Shown: piece by piece, positions 35,980-45,291 of the stretch
Numbering within the stretch: the first letter of the stretch is position 1
Layout of the letters: the number at the start of each line of letters is the position of its first letter
NCBI GenBank assembly: GCA_012524025.1
Contig: JAAYSC010000040.1
Location: forward strand, 1-64,000
Direction: 5' to 3'
DNA length: 64,000 nucleotides
Source of the DNA: Clostridiales bacterium
Lineage (GTDB): Bacteria > Bacillota > Clostridia > Oscillospirales > Acutalibacteraceae
Made by a program: the position numbers and the translations under genes
The notes under the pieces: generated by a model
The model's input: the letters and a program-made list of their open reading frames with translations, nothing else
Databases searched by the model: none
What the model was told of the DNA's origin: nothing

Positions 35980-36008
35980 TTGTAAACATTTGTTTTTTAG
36001 GTTATAAT
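35980..36008 (+). promoter_or_regulatory. promoter of ireB
   Basis: TTGTAA (35980-35985), exactly 17 bases, TATAAT (36003-36008), starting directly after the pheT stop. Confidence 0.7.
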
Positions 36009-36031
36009 GTTAAGGCTATGGGGGTGTAATT

Positions 36032-36274
36032 ATGAACGATTCAACAAAAGAAATGCCAATTTATGGGCAGGAAGAAATTGAAATGCGCAATACCATGCTT
36101 GAAATTTGCGAGGCATTGCGTGAAAAAAAGTATAACCCTATCAGCCAGATTGTCGGCTATATTCTTACCGAAGACCCGACTTATATTACCACCCATGGTG
36201 GTGCACGAAACAAGGTTCGCAAAATTGATAGGGACGAATTACTTTCGGCCTTGGTCAGAAATTACTTGGAATAA
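36032..36274 (+). CDS. ireB: IreB-family regulatory phosphoprotein
   Basis: 80-residue UPF0297/DUF965 protein. In Enterococcus, IreB is phosphorylated near its N-terminus by the Ser/Thr kinase IreK and controls cephalosporin tolerance and cell-wall supply. Conserved core: LREKKYNPISQIVGYILTEDP, TYITTHGGARNKVRKIDRDE. The Ser4/Thr5 region is a likely phosphosite. GGGGTG precedes the ATG. The usual neighbours ruvX and DUF1292 are not adjacent; ruvX is at 9556. Confidence 0.93.
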   Translation: MNDSTKEMPIYGQEEIEMRNTMLEICEALREKKYNPISQIVGYILTEDPTYITTHGGARNKVRKIDRDELLSALVRNYLE

Positions 36275-36298
36275 TCTTATTTATAGAATGGAGCAATT

Positions 36299-36595
36299 AT
36301 GGCGAAAACTAAAAACAAAGATGACTTTCTGCTCTTCAAAGGTAAGCCCTTGGTGCGAAACGGTAATACCATCTACTATGGCAATATGAGTGACGAATAT
36401 GTTGTTTTGCTGCAAGTAATGGGCACCAGAAAAGTGCAAGACTTAGAACTGACAGATCGAGTTTTGGTTCAGTTGATAAAAACCGACCCCGACCTGTCCC
36501 CTTTTGAGAGAATCGTCAAAAAAGTTGAAAAAAGAGGGCTCTACAGCGCCCTGGATATTGGTTCGGTGTGGCTTGAGAGAGAGCTAAAAAAATAA
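36299..36595 (+). CDS. small conserved protein of unknown function
   Basis: 98 residues, strongly charged, no membrane segment or cysteine. It contains FKGKPLVRNGNTIYYGNMSD, VLLQVMGTRKVQDLELTDRV and the end ALDIGSVWLERELKK. I have an impression of similar clostridial proteins but cannot name a family or function. Ribosome site GGAG stands 9 bases before the ATG, and it follows ireB by 24 bases, so the two are probably one transcript ended by the terminator at 36623. It takes the place that ruvX and DUF1292 have in other genomes but does not look like either. Confidence 0.75.
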   Translation: MAKTKNKDDFLLFKGKPLVRNGNTIYYGNMSDEYVVLLQVMGTRKVQDLELTDRVLVQLIKTDPDLSPFERIVKKVEKRGLYSALDIGSVWLERELKK

Positions 36596-36622
36596 AATAA
36601 AGCAAATTAAATAAATCAAGAT

Positions 36623-36662
36623 AAAAACAAAGAAGAAGATAAAATCCTCTTCTTTGTTTTTT
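36623..36662. terminator. bidirectional terminator
   Basis: AAAACAAAGAAGA (36624-36636) pairs with TCTTCTTTGTTTT (36648-36660), T-rich on both strands. It separates the ireB unit from the convergent permease gene. Confidence 0.8.
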
Positions 36663-36698
36663 CATTTTAACTTATAATTTTTAAAAGTAAAAGTTCTG

Positions 36699-37955
36699 TT
36701 AATCCCTGCGTAAAGCATCGATAGGAGTCATTTTTGCAGCCCTTCTTGCCGGGTAGATACCAAAGAAAATACCAATAGCACTTGAAAAACCTATGGCAAG
36801 TACAAGTGTGGCAAATTTAACCGCCATGGGTATCTTCATATAGGCCGATACCCCTATAGCTCCTCCGACGCCCAATATGAGGCCTATTGTTCCGCCTATA
36901 ACACATAAAATAACCGACTCGGTAAGAAATTGGAACAAAATGGTTGATGTTTTAGCCCCCAGAGCCTTTCTTATGCCTATTTCACGCGTACGCTCTGTAA
37001 CGGAAACAAGCATTATATTCATAACACCAATTCCGCCGACAACAAGCGAAATGGCACTGACGGCTGCAATAAAGATTGTGAAAATCTTAATAACACTGTC
37101 CAACAAATCGATAAGAGTTGCCATGTTAACCATCATGTATTTGTCACTGCCGGCATTATTGTGCCGAGAATATAAGACATTCAAAGCAGCATTGCCGGCA
37201 CTTTCAAGGTTTTCATCGGTATCTGCCATAATATAGCACATTTCATAATAGCCTTGGCTGCCCATCATGGCGTTTACAAGGTTCCCGGGTAAAATAAAAA
37301 TACAGGCAGCTCCCATTGCGTCCATTCCCGGCATACCGGGCATGCCGCCGGATCCGCCGGCTAAAGAAGAGGTTGCCGACCCCATAAGTTTTGAAAAGTC
37401 AAAAATACCGATAATTTTTAGCCTTACCGTCTGGTTGTTTAAGGTTAAATCAATGTACTCCCCAACACTGTTTTCATAACCAAACATTGTGTAAGAACTA
37501 AAGGTATCTATTAGCGTAACGGGCCGCATAGCATCATACTCATCCTGGTTAAAAAATCGCCCGTAAGCAATAGGTGTGTTCATAACCTTTGCAAAATCAA
37601 CGGTACCCGACATTGCAATGGCAAGACCCTGTTCTTTTTGTGTTTGTACACTACCCAGAGACATTACCATGGGCGACACATATTTGACCATATCAAGTTC
37701 TTTTATGGCTTTAATGTCTTCATCGGTAATATATTCGCTTGCGGTAGCGGTTGCTGCGTTAACACTGATGCTGATTGAATTTGAGCCCATATCTCTGATC
37801 ATGCCGACAATGTAATCGCGACCGCCGTTACCAACGGTAACAATAGCAATAACAGATGCTACGCCTATGATGATGCCCAACATGGTTAAAAGTGACCGCA
37901 TCATGTTTGTTCTGATACTATATATGGCGATTTTAATATTTTCTTTAAAATTCAC
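36699..37955 (-). CDS. MacB/FtsX-type ABC transporter permease
   Basis: 418-residue membrane protein: first membrane helix at about 18-42 (MLGIIIGVASVIAIV), a large extracytoplasmic MacB-PCD domain (about 45-285), then three C-terminal helices. Family motifs are GGIGVMNIMLVSVTERTREIG and GIYPARRAAKMTPIDALR. A Gly/Met-rich stretch (SGGMPGMPGMD, about 220-233) lies in the outer domain. Such permeases drive export of peptides, lipoproteins or drugs together with an adaptor and a separate ATPase. The adaptor gene is 40 bases upstream, but no ATPase gene is in the window. Confidence 0.9.
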   Translation of the reverse strand: MNFKENIKIAIYSIRTNMMRSLLTMLGIIIGVASVIAIVTVGNGGRDYIVGMIRDMGSNSISISVNAATATASEYITDEDIKAIKELDMVKYVSPMVMSLGSVQTQKEQGLAIAMSGTVDFAKVMNTPIAYGRFFNQDEYDAMRPVTLIDTFSSYTMFGYENSVGEYIDLTLNNQTVRLKIIGIFDFSKLMGSATSSLAGGSGGMPGMPGMDAMGAACIFILPGNLVNAMMGSQGYYEMCYIMADTDENLESAGNAALNVLYSRHNNAGSDKYMMVNMATLIDLLDSVIKIFTIFIAAVSAISLVVGGIGVMNIMLVSVTERTREIGIRKALGAKTSTILFQFLTESVILCVIGGTIGLILGVGGAIGVSAYMKIPMAVKFATLVLAIGFSSAIGIFFGIYPARRAAKMTPIDALRRD

Positions 37956-37995
37956 GCACTGTCCTCCGATTTTCAGTCAAACAAAAAAACAAGCT

Positions 37996-39534
37996 TTAAG
38001 AAGCAGAGTTTGTCGAGCCTGTTGATGTAACTTCCTCGGTGGTAACAATGTTTACCTTGTCACCGTCTTTTAAGGTCAAGGGAGGGGCTTTCAGTATAGT
38101 GTCACCATCTTCAACACCTTCAAAAACTTGGTAGATTGCCCCGGAAAATATGCCTGTTTTGACTTCGCTGCGTGTAACTCTTTTGGTCTTTGAATTGTAA
38201 AAGAAGACATAAGACCCTTCGCTGTCAAACTGAATGGATTCAGCCGGTACGAGTACAGCATTTTCAGCTCTGTCAACATCAATGGAGATATCAACATCAA
38301 AGCCAATAATAATGCTTGAATCGGGGTTTGGTATTTTAACCTTTGCCTCAACGCCGTTAGAAGAACCGCCGCCGGCACCTAAAAGTGAATTTATGCTAAT
38401 ACTGCTGCTGGCAGAAGCGACAGGGCTTATATAAGAAATAACGCCTTCAAATTCTTGACCGCTGGCCGATTTAATAACTGCCGGTTGGTCCATTTCCACT
38501 TTAAGAACATCATATTTGCCAAGAATAAAGGAAGCTTCAAAAGGATAGTATTCAATAATCATGCCAACTTGGTCGGGCATGATATACTCCTTAATTAAGC
38601 CCATAATGTCTAAATCATCGCTGCCGGATGAAATAAGGTTCATAATGGAAGATAAATCAATTGCACTGTCAACCGCCAATTCGCTTTCAAAGGTTTTGCC
38701 TGCGGTAATTTTAACCTCTCGGACAATCCCGTCTGCTTCAGCGACCCAGCCGGTCTTTAAAACATCAACTGCAGCCTTTGTAGCATTCAGGTCATCCAAT
38801 GCGGAATCAGAAAATGCTTTCAAGGTCGTTTCTAAAGTTCCGCTTGCTTGCGCCTTGGCTATGGTCTGCTTGGCCTGCAGCTGCATAAGTTCAAATTGTA
38901 AGGTTGAAAGCTTTGTTTGCTCGGTAGAAAAGCCGGTAATGGAAGACAAGTCAAAATCGTTCATGCTTTTACCCGTCAGCAATGATATCAAAAAATTATT
39001 GCCAAATAAAGAGTTGAACTTGTCGGCAGCTGATTCTTTAACTTCCTCAGCTTCCTTTTTGTCTTCACTGCTCATTTTCTTTTCCAAATCTTTTATTTCA
39101 TTTTCAATGCGATTAACATCTTTTTCTAATTGAACGAGATCAGAAGCTGAGGTTTTTGCGCTATCCCTTGCACTCACATATGCGTCTTGCGCCATCTTGT
39201 AGTTTTTTTGTTTAGCGTCAATAATCTTCCCCAAGGAAGTAGTGTCAAAGGTAGCTAAAACATCACCTTTTTGAACTCTGTCACCCACGCGAAAATTCAC
39301 AGTTAAAACTTTTGTATCGTTCAAAACAGTAAACTTTTCTTGATTTGAGGATTCTACCGTGCCGGTTGCATCAAGCGTTTGTACAATCTCACCGCGCCCG
39401 ACAGTTACAAGTGAAACCTTTTGAGGAGGTTCGGGTTTAAAAATATAAAACAAACCCAAAGTTATAACTGCCACAACTAAGATTATAAAAACAGAAGTAC
39501 CAATCTTCTTTTTAGTGCTCCATCTATTTTCCAC
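37996..39534 (-). CDS. efflux periplasmic-adaptor-like (MacA/HlyD) subunit
   Basis: 512-residue membrane-fusion protein. One N-terminal membrane segment (about 13-32), lipoyl-like half (DATGTVESSNQEKFTVLNDTK), a long coiled coil (about 95-260, rich in Lys, Glu and Ala with EKDVNRIENEIKDLEKKMSS), the second lipoyl half (GWVAEADGIVREVKI, about 255), then beta-barrel and membrane-proximal domains ending in GDKVNIVTTEEV. No lipobox. GTG start after AGGGGTG. It pairs with the permease downstream. The ATP-binding component must be encoded elsewhere, or the pair shares one. Confidence 0.88.
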   Translation of the reverse strand: MENRWSTKKKIGTSVFIILVVAVITLGLFYIFKPEPPQKVSLVTVGRGEIVQTLDATGTVESSNQEKFTVLNDTKVLTVNFRVGDRVQKGDVLATFDTTSLGKIIDAKQKNYKMAQDAYVSARDSAKTSASDLVQLEKDVNRIENEIKDLEKKMSSEDKKEAEEVKESAADKFNSLFGNNFLISLLTGKSMNDFDLSSITGFSTEQTKLSTLQFELMQLQAKQTIAKAQASGTLETTLKAFSDSALDDLNATKAAVDVLKTGWVAEADGIVREVKITAGKTFESELAVDSAIDLSSIMNLISSGSDDLDIMGLIKEYIMPDQVGMIIEYYPFEASFILGKYDVLKVEMDQPAVIKSASGQEFEGVISYISPVASASSSISINSLLGAGGGSSNGVEAKVKIPNPDSSIIIGFDVDISIDVDRAENAVLVPAESIQFDSEGSYVFFYNSKTKRVTRSEVKTGIFSGAIYQVFEGVEDGDTILKAPPLTLKDGDKVNIVTTEEVTSTGSTNSAS

Positions 39535-39629
39535 ACAATCACCCCTACTTCACTTATTCTACTTTACAGTTTAGAGATTTTAAGATCATTTTTAAAGTTT
39601 TTATCTGTAAATTATTTATGAACAATATA

Positions 39630-40895
39630 TTACATAGCACCAATGTCTTTTCTGTAAAAGCCGGACTTCATTTTGATTTCACCAATGGCACTGTAGGCTT
39701 TACTCAGGGCTTGGTCAAGTGTATCTGCTTTTGCGCTTACACCCAATACCCTTCCCCCGGAAGAGAGAAAATCACCATTTTTAATTGAAGTCCCCGAATG
39801 GTAAACTTCAACATCATTCAGTTTGGCTAATTTTTCCAAGCCTGTGATTTGGTACCCTTCCTCATAATCGCCCGGATAACCACCCGAAGCCAAAACAATA
39901 CAAACGCAGGCTTTGTCATCCCATTCGATTTTAATTTCGCTCAATTTACTATCTGTAACCGCTAAAACAATATCAATCAAAGGTGTTTTAAGCCTTGGCA
40001 AAACAACCTGTGTTTCGGGGTCACCGAAACGGGCATTATACTCTATAACTTTTGGCCCTTCCATTGTTAACATTAAACCAAAATATAAGCAACCTTTAAA
40101 AGGCCTGCTTTCCTTGCTCATGGCCCGCACCGTAGGCTTAAAAATGTGTTCCATACAGTATTGTGATGTTTTTTCATCATAGAAGGGGTTTGGGCTGATA
40201 GCCCCCATCCCCCCGGTATTGGGCCCTTTATCGCCATCGTAGGCTCTTTTGTGATCCATGGATGAAACCATAGGTATAATACTTTCACCATCTACAAAAG
40301 CCAGAATAGACACTTCCGGCCCTGAAAGATATTCTTCAACAACCAATTGTTTGCCGGCTTGACCGAAAATTTTCTTCTCCATAATACTGTTTACGGCTGC
40401 TTTTGCGCTTTCAAAATTTTCGGCTATTATTACACCTTTACCAAGAGCCAACCCATCTGCCTTTATAACAGTTGGGTATGAGTTTTGTTGTTCTATATAG
40501 TTAATTGCATCTGCCGACTTCTCAAAAACCTCATATTCTGCAGTCGGTATTGAGTGTTTTTTCATTAAATTTTTTGCGAAAACCTTGCTGGCTTCAATTT
40601 GAGCTGCTCTTTTATTTGGACCAAAGGCCTTAATTCCATTTTTTTCAAGCAGATCAACCAAGCCGGCAGCCAAGGGATCATCAGGGGCTACAAAGACAAG
40701 GTCTATCTTGTTTTTTTGAGAAAACGCAAGAATCTTTTCGCTATCCAAGGGGCCGATTTCCGGCAAGCATTGAGCATCAAGTGAAATTCCGCCATTACCC
40801 GGAGCGCAATAAAGGTGAGATACTTTTTCACTTTCCTTTAATTTCTTTATTAGGGCATGTTCGCGGCCACCCGATCCGATCATTAAAATTTTCAT
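39630..40895 (-). CDS. purD: phosphoribosylamine-glycine ligase
   Basis: ATP-grasp enzyme forming GAR, 421 residues. MIGSGGREHALIKKL at the N-terminus, ATP-grasp KADGLALGKGV, the GDKGPNTGGMGAISP signature and metal-binding IEYNARFGDPETQ are complete. Last gene of purE-M-N-H-D. The later steps needing purF, purL, purQ, purC and purB are not encoded here. Confidence 0.96.
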   Translation of the reverse strand: MKILMIGSGGREHALIKKLKESEKVSHLYCAPGNGGISLDAQCLPEIGPLDSEKILAFSQKNKIDLVFVAPDDPLAAGLVDLLEKNGIKAFGPNKRAAQIEASKVFAKNLMKKHSIPTAEYEVFEKSADAINYIEQQNSYPTVIKADGLALGKGVIIAENFESAKAAVNSIMEKKIFGQAGKQLVVEEYLSGPEVSILAFVDGESIIPMVSSMDHKRAYDGDKGPNTGGMGAISPNPFYDEKTSQYCMEHIFKPTVRAMSKESRPFKGCLYFGLMLTMEGPKVIEYNARFGDPETQVVLPRLKTPLIDIVLAVTDSKLSEIKIEWDDKACVCIVLASGGYPGDYEEGYQITGLEKLAKLNDVEVYHSGTSIKNGDFLSSGGRVLGVSAKADTLDQALSKAYSAIGEIKMKSGFYRKDIGAM

Positions 40896-40928
40896 AACAT
40901 TTCGACCCTCAGGTCGCTCCCCTCCGAT

Positions 40929-42482
40929 TTAATGTTTAAAGTGACGCATTGAAGTGAACAACATTGCAATCCCGGCCTCGTCAGCGGCTTTTATGCTTTC
41001 ATCGTCTTTTATGGAGCCTCCGGGCTGTATTATTGCTCTTATACCCACCTTAGCGGCTAATTCGACACTGTCGGGGTAGGGGAAAAATGCATCACTTCCC
41101 ATAACAGAGCCTCCGGCTTCTTCTTTGGCATAATTTATAGCAATTTCGAGAGCTGTGACACGATTGGTCTGTCCGGGTCCTATACCGACGGTTCTATCGC
41201 CCTTAACCAAACAAATTGCATTTGATTTTACATGCTTAACTACTCGCCAAGCAAAGAAAAGCTGATCCAATTCACTCTCACTTGGTTGGCGCTTTGTAAC
41301 ACAGATTAAGTCTTGCGGCTTGTAAAGTTCGGTATCCAATCTTTGGACCAAAAGCCCACCGGCGACTTTTTTAAAATCCAATGAATCTTCGCTGTTCTTT
41401 GAAGTCAGGTGAGGCATTTCAAGTAAACGCAGATTCTTTTTTGTGCCCAAAACTTTTAAGGCTTCTTCTGTAAATGAAGGTGCAATAATTATTTCTAAAA
41501 ATATTTTTTGCATTTCAAGCGCAGTTTTCTCATCGATTTCTTTGTTTGCTGCTATGATTCCTCCAAAAATCGACAGAGGGTCTGCATCATGTGCATTCTT
41601 ATAGGCACCAAATATATTTTCACCTTGACCGACACCGCAAGGGTTGGCATGTTTAACGGCAACAACTGTGGGCCTTTCATCGCCAAATTCTTTAAGTAAA
41701 TCCAAGGCACCGTTGGCGTCGTTTATATTGTTGTAAGACAATTCTTTGCCTTGAAGTTGTTTAGCCTTAGGTAGGGTGTTTTGGCCTGCAAACACTTCGG
41801 CATAAAAAGCTGCACTCTGATGTGGGTTTTCACCATAGCGCATGTCTTGAACTTTTTCATAAGTAAGGTTCAAATTCTGTGGCCAGGTATCTTCAGAATC
41901 CAAATGAGTTCGTAGGTAGATGCTAATCAATGTGTCATAGGCCGCCGTGTGTTCAAACACAGAAGAGGCTAATTTGAACTTCGTATTTTCGGAAATTTCC
42001 CCGGATTTCTTTAACTCTTCAAGTATACCGCCATAATCTTCATGTTTGGTTACAACTATAACATCTTGCCAGTTTTTTGCGGCCGCCCTGAGCATTGTGG
42101 GGCCGCCGATATCAATATTTTCAATAGCTTCGTCAAGGGTTACACCTTCTTTTTTTATAGTCTCTTTGAAGGGGTATAGATTAATACATACTAAATCTAT
42201 AGTGTTAATCTCAAGTTCTTCCAATTGTTTTAGGTGTTCTTCGTCAGAGCGCTTGGCTAAAATACCTGCATGAATTTTAGGGTGCAAAGTTTTAACTCTT
42301 CCGTCTAAACATTCCGGAAATCCGGTTAATTGTGAGACTTCAATACAGTCTATGCCGGCTTTAAGTAAGGTGGCGGCAGTGCCTCCCGTTGATATAAGTT
42401 TGAAGCCGAGTTCTTCAAGCCCTTTTGCAAAATCAACAATTCCGGTTTTATCAGATACACTGATCAGCGCAAACTTTTTCAT
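40929..42482 (-). CDS. purH: bifunctional AICAR transformylase/IMP cyclohydrolase
   Basis: 517 residues catalysing the last two steps to IMP. The N-terminal MGS-like cyclohydrolase domain (about 1-195) opens [18 protein letters not shown] with [10 protein letters not shown]. The C-terminal transformylase has [11 protein letters not shown] (His for catalysis), and [15 protein letters not shown] and [10 protein letters not shown] near the end. Follows purN by 12 bases and precedes purD. It contains the same MGS fold as the CarB-like protein at 4881. Confidence 0.96.
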   Translation of the reverse strand: MKKFALISVSDKTGIVDFAKGLEELGFKLISTGGTAATLLKAGIDCIEVSQLTGFPECLDGRVKTLHPKIHAGILAKRSDEEHLKQLEELEINTIDLVCINLYPFKETIKKEGVTLDEAIENIDIGGPTMLRAAAKNWQDVIVVTKHEDYGGILEELKKSGEISENTKFKLASSVFEHTAAYDTLISIYLRTHLDSEDTWPQNLNLTYEKVQDMRYGENPHQSAAFYAEVFAGQNTLPKAKQLQGKELSYNNINDANGALDLLKEFGDERPTVVAVKHANPCGVGQGENIFGAYKNAHDADPLSIFGGIIAANKEIDEKTALEMQKIFLEIIIAPSFTEEALKVLGTKKNLRLLEMPHLTSKNSEDSLDFKKVAGGLLVQRLDTELYKPQDLICVTKRQPSESELDQLFFAWRVVKHVKSNAICLVKGDRTVGIGPGQTNRVTALEIAINYAKEEAGGSVMGSDAFFPYPDSVELAAKVGIRAIIQPGGSIKDDESIKAADEAGIAMLFTSMRHFKH

Positions 42483-42494
42483 AGTTATCCCCTT

Positions 42495-43121
42495 TCACAA
42501 ACAAAGCTTTTCTAAAAATTTATTACACATCATTTGAGCAGCTTGCGGTAAAATTATCCATTCCGCTTCTTCCATTACTCTTTTTTGCAAGCTTAACGGA
42601 CTGTCATCTTCTTTAACTTCAACACATTTTTGAATTAATATTGGGCCGCCGTCGGTTACTTCATCAACAATGTGAACGGTTGCCCCCGTGACCTTGACAC
42701 CTCTCTTTAGTGCTTCTTCATGAACCTTCAAGCCATAAAACCCCGGGCCGCTAAAAGCCGGGATAAGAGAGGGATGGACATTAATTATTCTGCCTTTAAA
42801 AGCATCCGTAACAAACTTTTCAAGAACAGACATAAAGCCGGCCAAAATGACTAATTCAGCTTTACTTTCCAAGATAGCGGTGAGTAGGTTTTGATTGAAG
42901 CTTTGAGAGGACTCGTAATCTTTGCGGGCAATCACGCGAGTTTCTATGCCTTCACCGGCGGCTCTTTCGAGGGCATAAGCTCCTTTTCGACTGCTAATAA
43001 CACAATTTATCTTCCCAGATGATAAAATGCCGGATTTTTCCGCATCGATCAGGGCTTGCAAGTTTGAGCCCCCTCCGGAGACCAAGACTGTAATATTTAG
43101 TCTTCGTTTTGTTTCTAACAT
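42495..43121 (-). CDS. purN: phosphoribosylglycinamide formyltransferase
   Basis: 10-formyl-THF-dependent GAR transformylase, 208 residues. [16 protein letters not shown] binds phosphate, [10 protein letters not shown] and [12 protein letters not shown] carry catalytic Asn/His, and [13 protein letters not shown] the catalytic Asp. Overlaps the end of purM by 7 bases. Confidence 0.95.
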   Translation of the reverse strand: MLETKRRLNITVLVSGGGSNLQALIDAEKSGILSSGKINCVISSRKGAYALERAAGEGIETRVIARKDYESSQSFNQNLLTAILESKAELVILAGFMSVLEKFVTDAFKGRIINVHPSLIPAFSGPGFYGLKVHEEALKRGVKVTGATVHIVDEVTDGGPILIQKCVEVKEDDSPLSLQKRVMEEAEWIILPQAAQMMCNKFLEKLCL

Positions 43122-44146
43122 AAAATCAAGTCCCCTGCACCCGCTTCGATTTCACCTATCAAAAAGGCTTTTTCACCTTCCCGGTTTAGAATTTTCACAG
43201 CTTCTTCGGCATCTTCTGCAGCTACGGCAATGCAAAGCCCTATCCCCATGTTAAAGGTGTTAAACATTTCTCTTTCCTCAAGCCCTTGAAATTGCAAAAG
43301 ATTAAAGATAGGAAGCCTTGGGATTGAATCTGATTTAACACGAGCGCTTAGGCCCTGTGGCAGCATACGCGGTATATTTTCATACAAACCTCCGCCGGTT
43401 ATATGAGAAATGCCGTGAATTTCAATTGACTCCATAAGGGTGAGAAGTGATTTAACATAAATTTTTGTAGGTGTAAGTAATTCTTCACCCAAGGTCTTAC
43501 CAAGCTCTTCCACATAAATTTTTAGCTTTTCTTCGGATACATTAAAAATTTTGCGTACAAGCGAAAAACCGTTGGAATGCAGGCCGGAAGAAGCAACACC
43601 GATTAGGGTGTCACCAACCTTGATTTTGTCACTGTCGACTATCCGGGACTTGTCGACGATTCCGACGCAAAAGCCCGCCAGATCATATTCATCTACGGGG
43701 TAAAAACCCGGCATTTCGGCAGTTTCGCCGCCAATCAAGGCACATCCTGCCCGGACGCAACCCTCGGCTATGCCCTTTACAATTTCAGCCACTCGCTCCG
43801 GCTTGTTTTTTCCAACAGCTAAATAGTCAAGGAAAAACATGGGTTTAGCCCCGGAACAGGCAACATCGTTTGCACACATAGCAACACAGTCAAGGCCGAT
43901 TGTGTCGTGTTTATCCATAAGAAATGCAATTTTGAGCTTTGTTCCCACACCGTCCGTACCCGACACCAAAACAGGTTCTTTTAAATTTTCAAGATTTGGT
44001 TGAAACAATCCGCCAAAGCCACCAATCGAAGAAAGGACACCGGGGATCTCTGTTTTTGCAATGTGTTTTTTAATTAGTTCGACACTCTTATAGCCTGCCG
44101 TAAGGTCAACGCCGGCATCTTTATAACTGTCACTGAAGCTTTTCAT
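43115..44146 (-). CDS. purM: phosphoribosylformylglycinamidine cyclo-ligase
   Basis: AIR synthetase, about 343 residues. [46 protein letters not shown] and the [21 protein letters not shown] block are family signatures; [12 protein letters not shown] is present. Two adjacent ATGs exist; the second (44146) is better spaced from AAGGAGAT. Lies between purE and purN. Confidence 0.95.
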   Translation of the reverse strand: MKSFSDSYKDAGVDLTAGYKSVELIKKHIAKTEIPGVLSSIGGFGGLFQPNLENLKEPVLVSGTDGVGTKLKIAFLMDKHDTIGLDCVAMCANDVACSGAKPMFFLDYLAVGKNKPERVAEIVKGIAEGCVRAGCALIGGETAEMPGFYPVDEYDLAGFCVGIVDKSRIVDSDKIKVGDTLIGVASSGLHSNGFSLVRKIFNVSEEKLKIYVEELGKTLGEELLTPTKIYVKSLLTLMESIEIHGISHITGGGLYENIPRMLPQGLSARVKSDSIPRLPIFNLLQFQGLEEREMFNTFNMGIGLCIAVAAEDAEEAVKILNREGEKAFLIGEIEAGAGDLILC

Positions 44147-44163
44147 CATATCTCCTTAAAATT

Positions 44164-44661
44164 TTAAAGATTGTTAATCTTGCTTTCGATTTCCTTGTCT
44201 TTCGCTAAAACTTCCGCTTCAAGATTTTCTTTAAATTCTTTTAACTTATCACTTAACTTTTCATCTGCCAAAGCCAAAATTTGCACCGCTAACAAAGCGG
44301 CATTCTTTGCACCGTTTATTGCCACAGTCGCGACCGGAACCCCTGCCGGCATTTGAACCGTAGACAATAAAGCATCAAGGCCATCCAATGTTGAGGACTT
44401 TATAGGAAGCCCTATGACAGGTAAAGTTGTATTGGCGGCAACGGCGCCGGCTAAATGAGCTGCCTTGCCGGCGGCGGCTATTATTACTCCAAAATTATTC
44501 TCATAAGCTTTTTTTGAGAAAGTCTCAGCGGCTTTCGGTGTTCTGTGTGCGGATATAACCCTCACTTCAAAACCGATATCGAAGCTCTTCAGTGTTCTAA
44601 CCGCTTCTTCCACTATCGGCAAGTCGCTGTCGCTTCCCATTAATATCGCTACCTTTTTCAA
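44164..44661 (-). CDS. purE: N5-carboxyaminoimidazole ribonucleotide mutase
   Basis: Class I PurE, 165 residues. ILMGSDSDLPIV, VISAHRTP and AAAGKAAHLAGAVAA form the active site; IKSSTLDGLDALLSTVQMP is conserved. A GTG at 44670 falls inside the ribosome site AGGGGGTG, so the TTG at 44661, 8 bases after AGGGGG, is the better start and gives MKKVAILMGSD. First gene of purE-M-N-H-D; no purK is adjacent. No riboswitch or PurR box was recognised in front of it. Confidence 0.93.
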   Translation of the reverse strand: MKKVAILMGSDSDLPIVEEAVRTLKSFDIGFEVRVISAHRTPKAAETFSKKAYENNFGVIIAAAGKAAHLAGAVAANTTLPVIGLPIKSSTLDGLDALLSTVQMPAGVPVATVAINGAKNAALLAVQILALADEKLSDKLKEFKENLEAEVLAKDKEIESKINNL

Positions 44662-44696
44662 GTTACCCACCCCCTATTTACACACTTATATTAGTT

Positions 44697-44769
44697 TAAT
44701 TTCTATAAAAACTCAAGCGCTTGCCTACTTGTAAAGATAATTCTACAAAACACGCCAAGCGCTTGAGTT
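44697..44769 (-). terminator. large hairpin before the pur operon
   Basis: AACTCAAGCGCTTG (44710-44723) and CAAGCGCTTGAGTT (44756-44769) form a perfect 14-bp inverted repeat around 32 bases. On the minus strand it is followed by TTTTTATAG, so it can end the mnmA/thioesterase transcript. Each arm also contains the 10-bp palindrome CAAGCGCTTG, so the arms could instead be two operator copies. Confidence 0.55.
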
Positions 44770-44813
44770 GATTTGCTTAAATTTAGTGCTTTTAACTATC
44801 ATTTGCAAAAAGA

Positions 44814-45272
44814 TTACTGGTTTTTCTTTCTATCCCGATATCTTGCCAAGCCCAGCTCATAATCCTTTTTCTCTGACTCATCGGTTAAAACCAAACCCGG
44901 TATAGCAGAGGGCTTGCCATGATCATCTAAAGCGACATAAGTGAAAATCGCCTTTAATGCAACTTTCTCTTCCCCAATCATAAAGTCTTCAACCTTTACC
45001 TCAACCTTGACTTCAATTGATGACCTTCCGACAAATATCGGTTTTGATGTGCAAGTTACAAGGTGCCCCACCGAAATAGGTGTATAAAACACCAACTCGT
45101 CGACTCTGACGGTAACAACATTTTTTTTTGCATGCCTTGTGGCGGCAACACTGCCGCATGCGTCCATCATTTTCATGATTTCACCGCCGTGAACATTGCC
45201 TGAAGGGTTTGCGTGGCTTGGCAACATAACTTGTGCTAAAACTGATTTTGATTCATTTGGATTTTTATTCAA
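44814..45272 (-). CDS. acyl-CoA thioesterase (YciA/hotdog family)
   Basis: 152-residue single hotdog-fold hydrolase of acyl-CoA thioesters. Characteristic motif HANPSGNVHGGEIMKMMDACGSVAA, with catalytic Asn/Asp, then VVTVRVDELVFYTPISVGHLV and a charged C-terminus. Chain-length preference cannot be inferred. Start TTG, 8 bases after AAGGGG. Follows mnmA and is probably the last gene of the iscS transcript; the link to sulfur transfer is positional only. Confidence 0.88.
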   Translation of the reverse strand: MNKNPNESKSVLAQVMLPSHANPSGNVHGGEIMKMMDACGSVAATRHAKKNVVTVRVDELVFYTPISVGHLVTCTSKPIFVGRSSIEVKVEVKVEDFMIGEEKVALKAIFTYVALDDHGKPSAIPGLVLTDESEKKDYELGLARYRDRKKNQ

Positions 45273-45291
45273 AAAATCAACCCCTTCAAAA

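Noticed and set aside
38561-39133. 190-codon open frame on + inside the adaptor gene
   Set aside because: It is antisense to a well-supported MacA-like protein, has no ribosome site, and its translation has shadow-like composition.
44671-44813. Purine riboswitch before purE
   Set aside because: The conserved loop sequences of the purine aptamer are absent; the hairpin with a T-run explains the region better.
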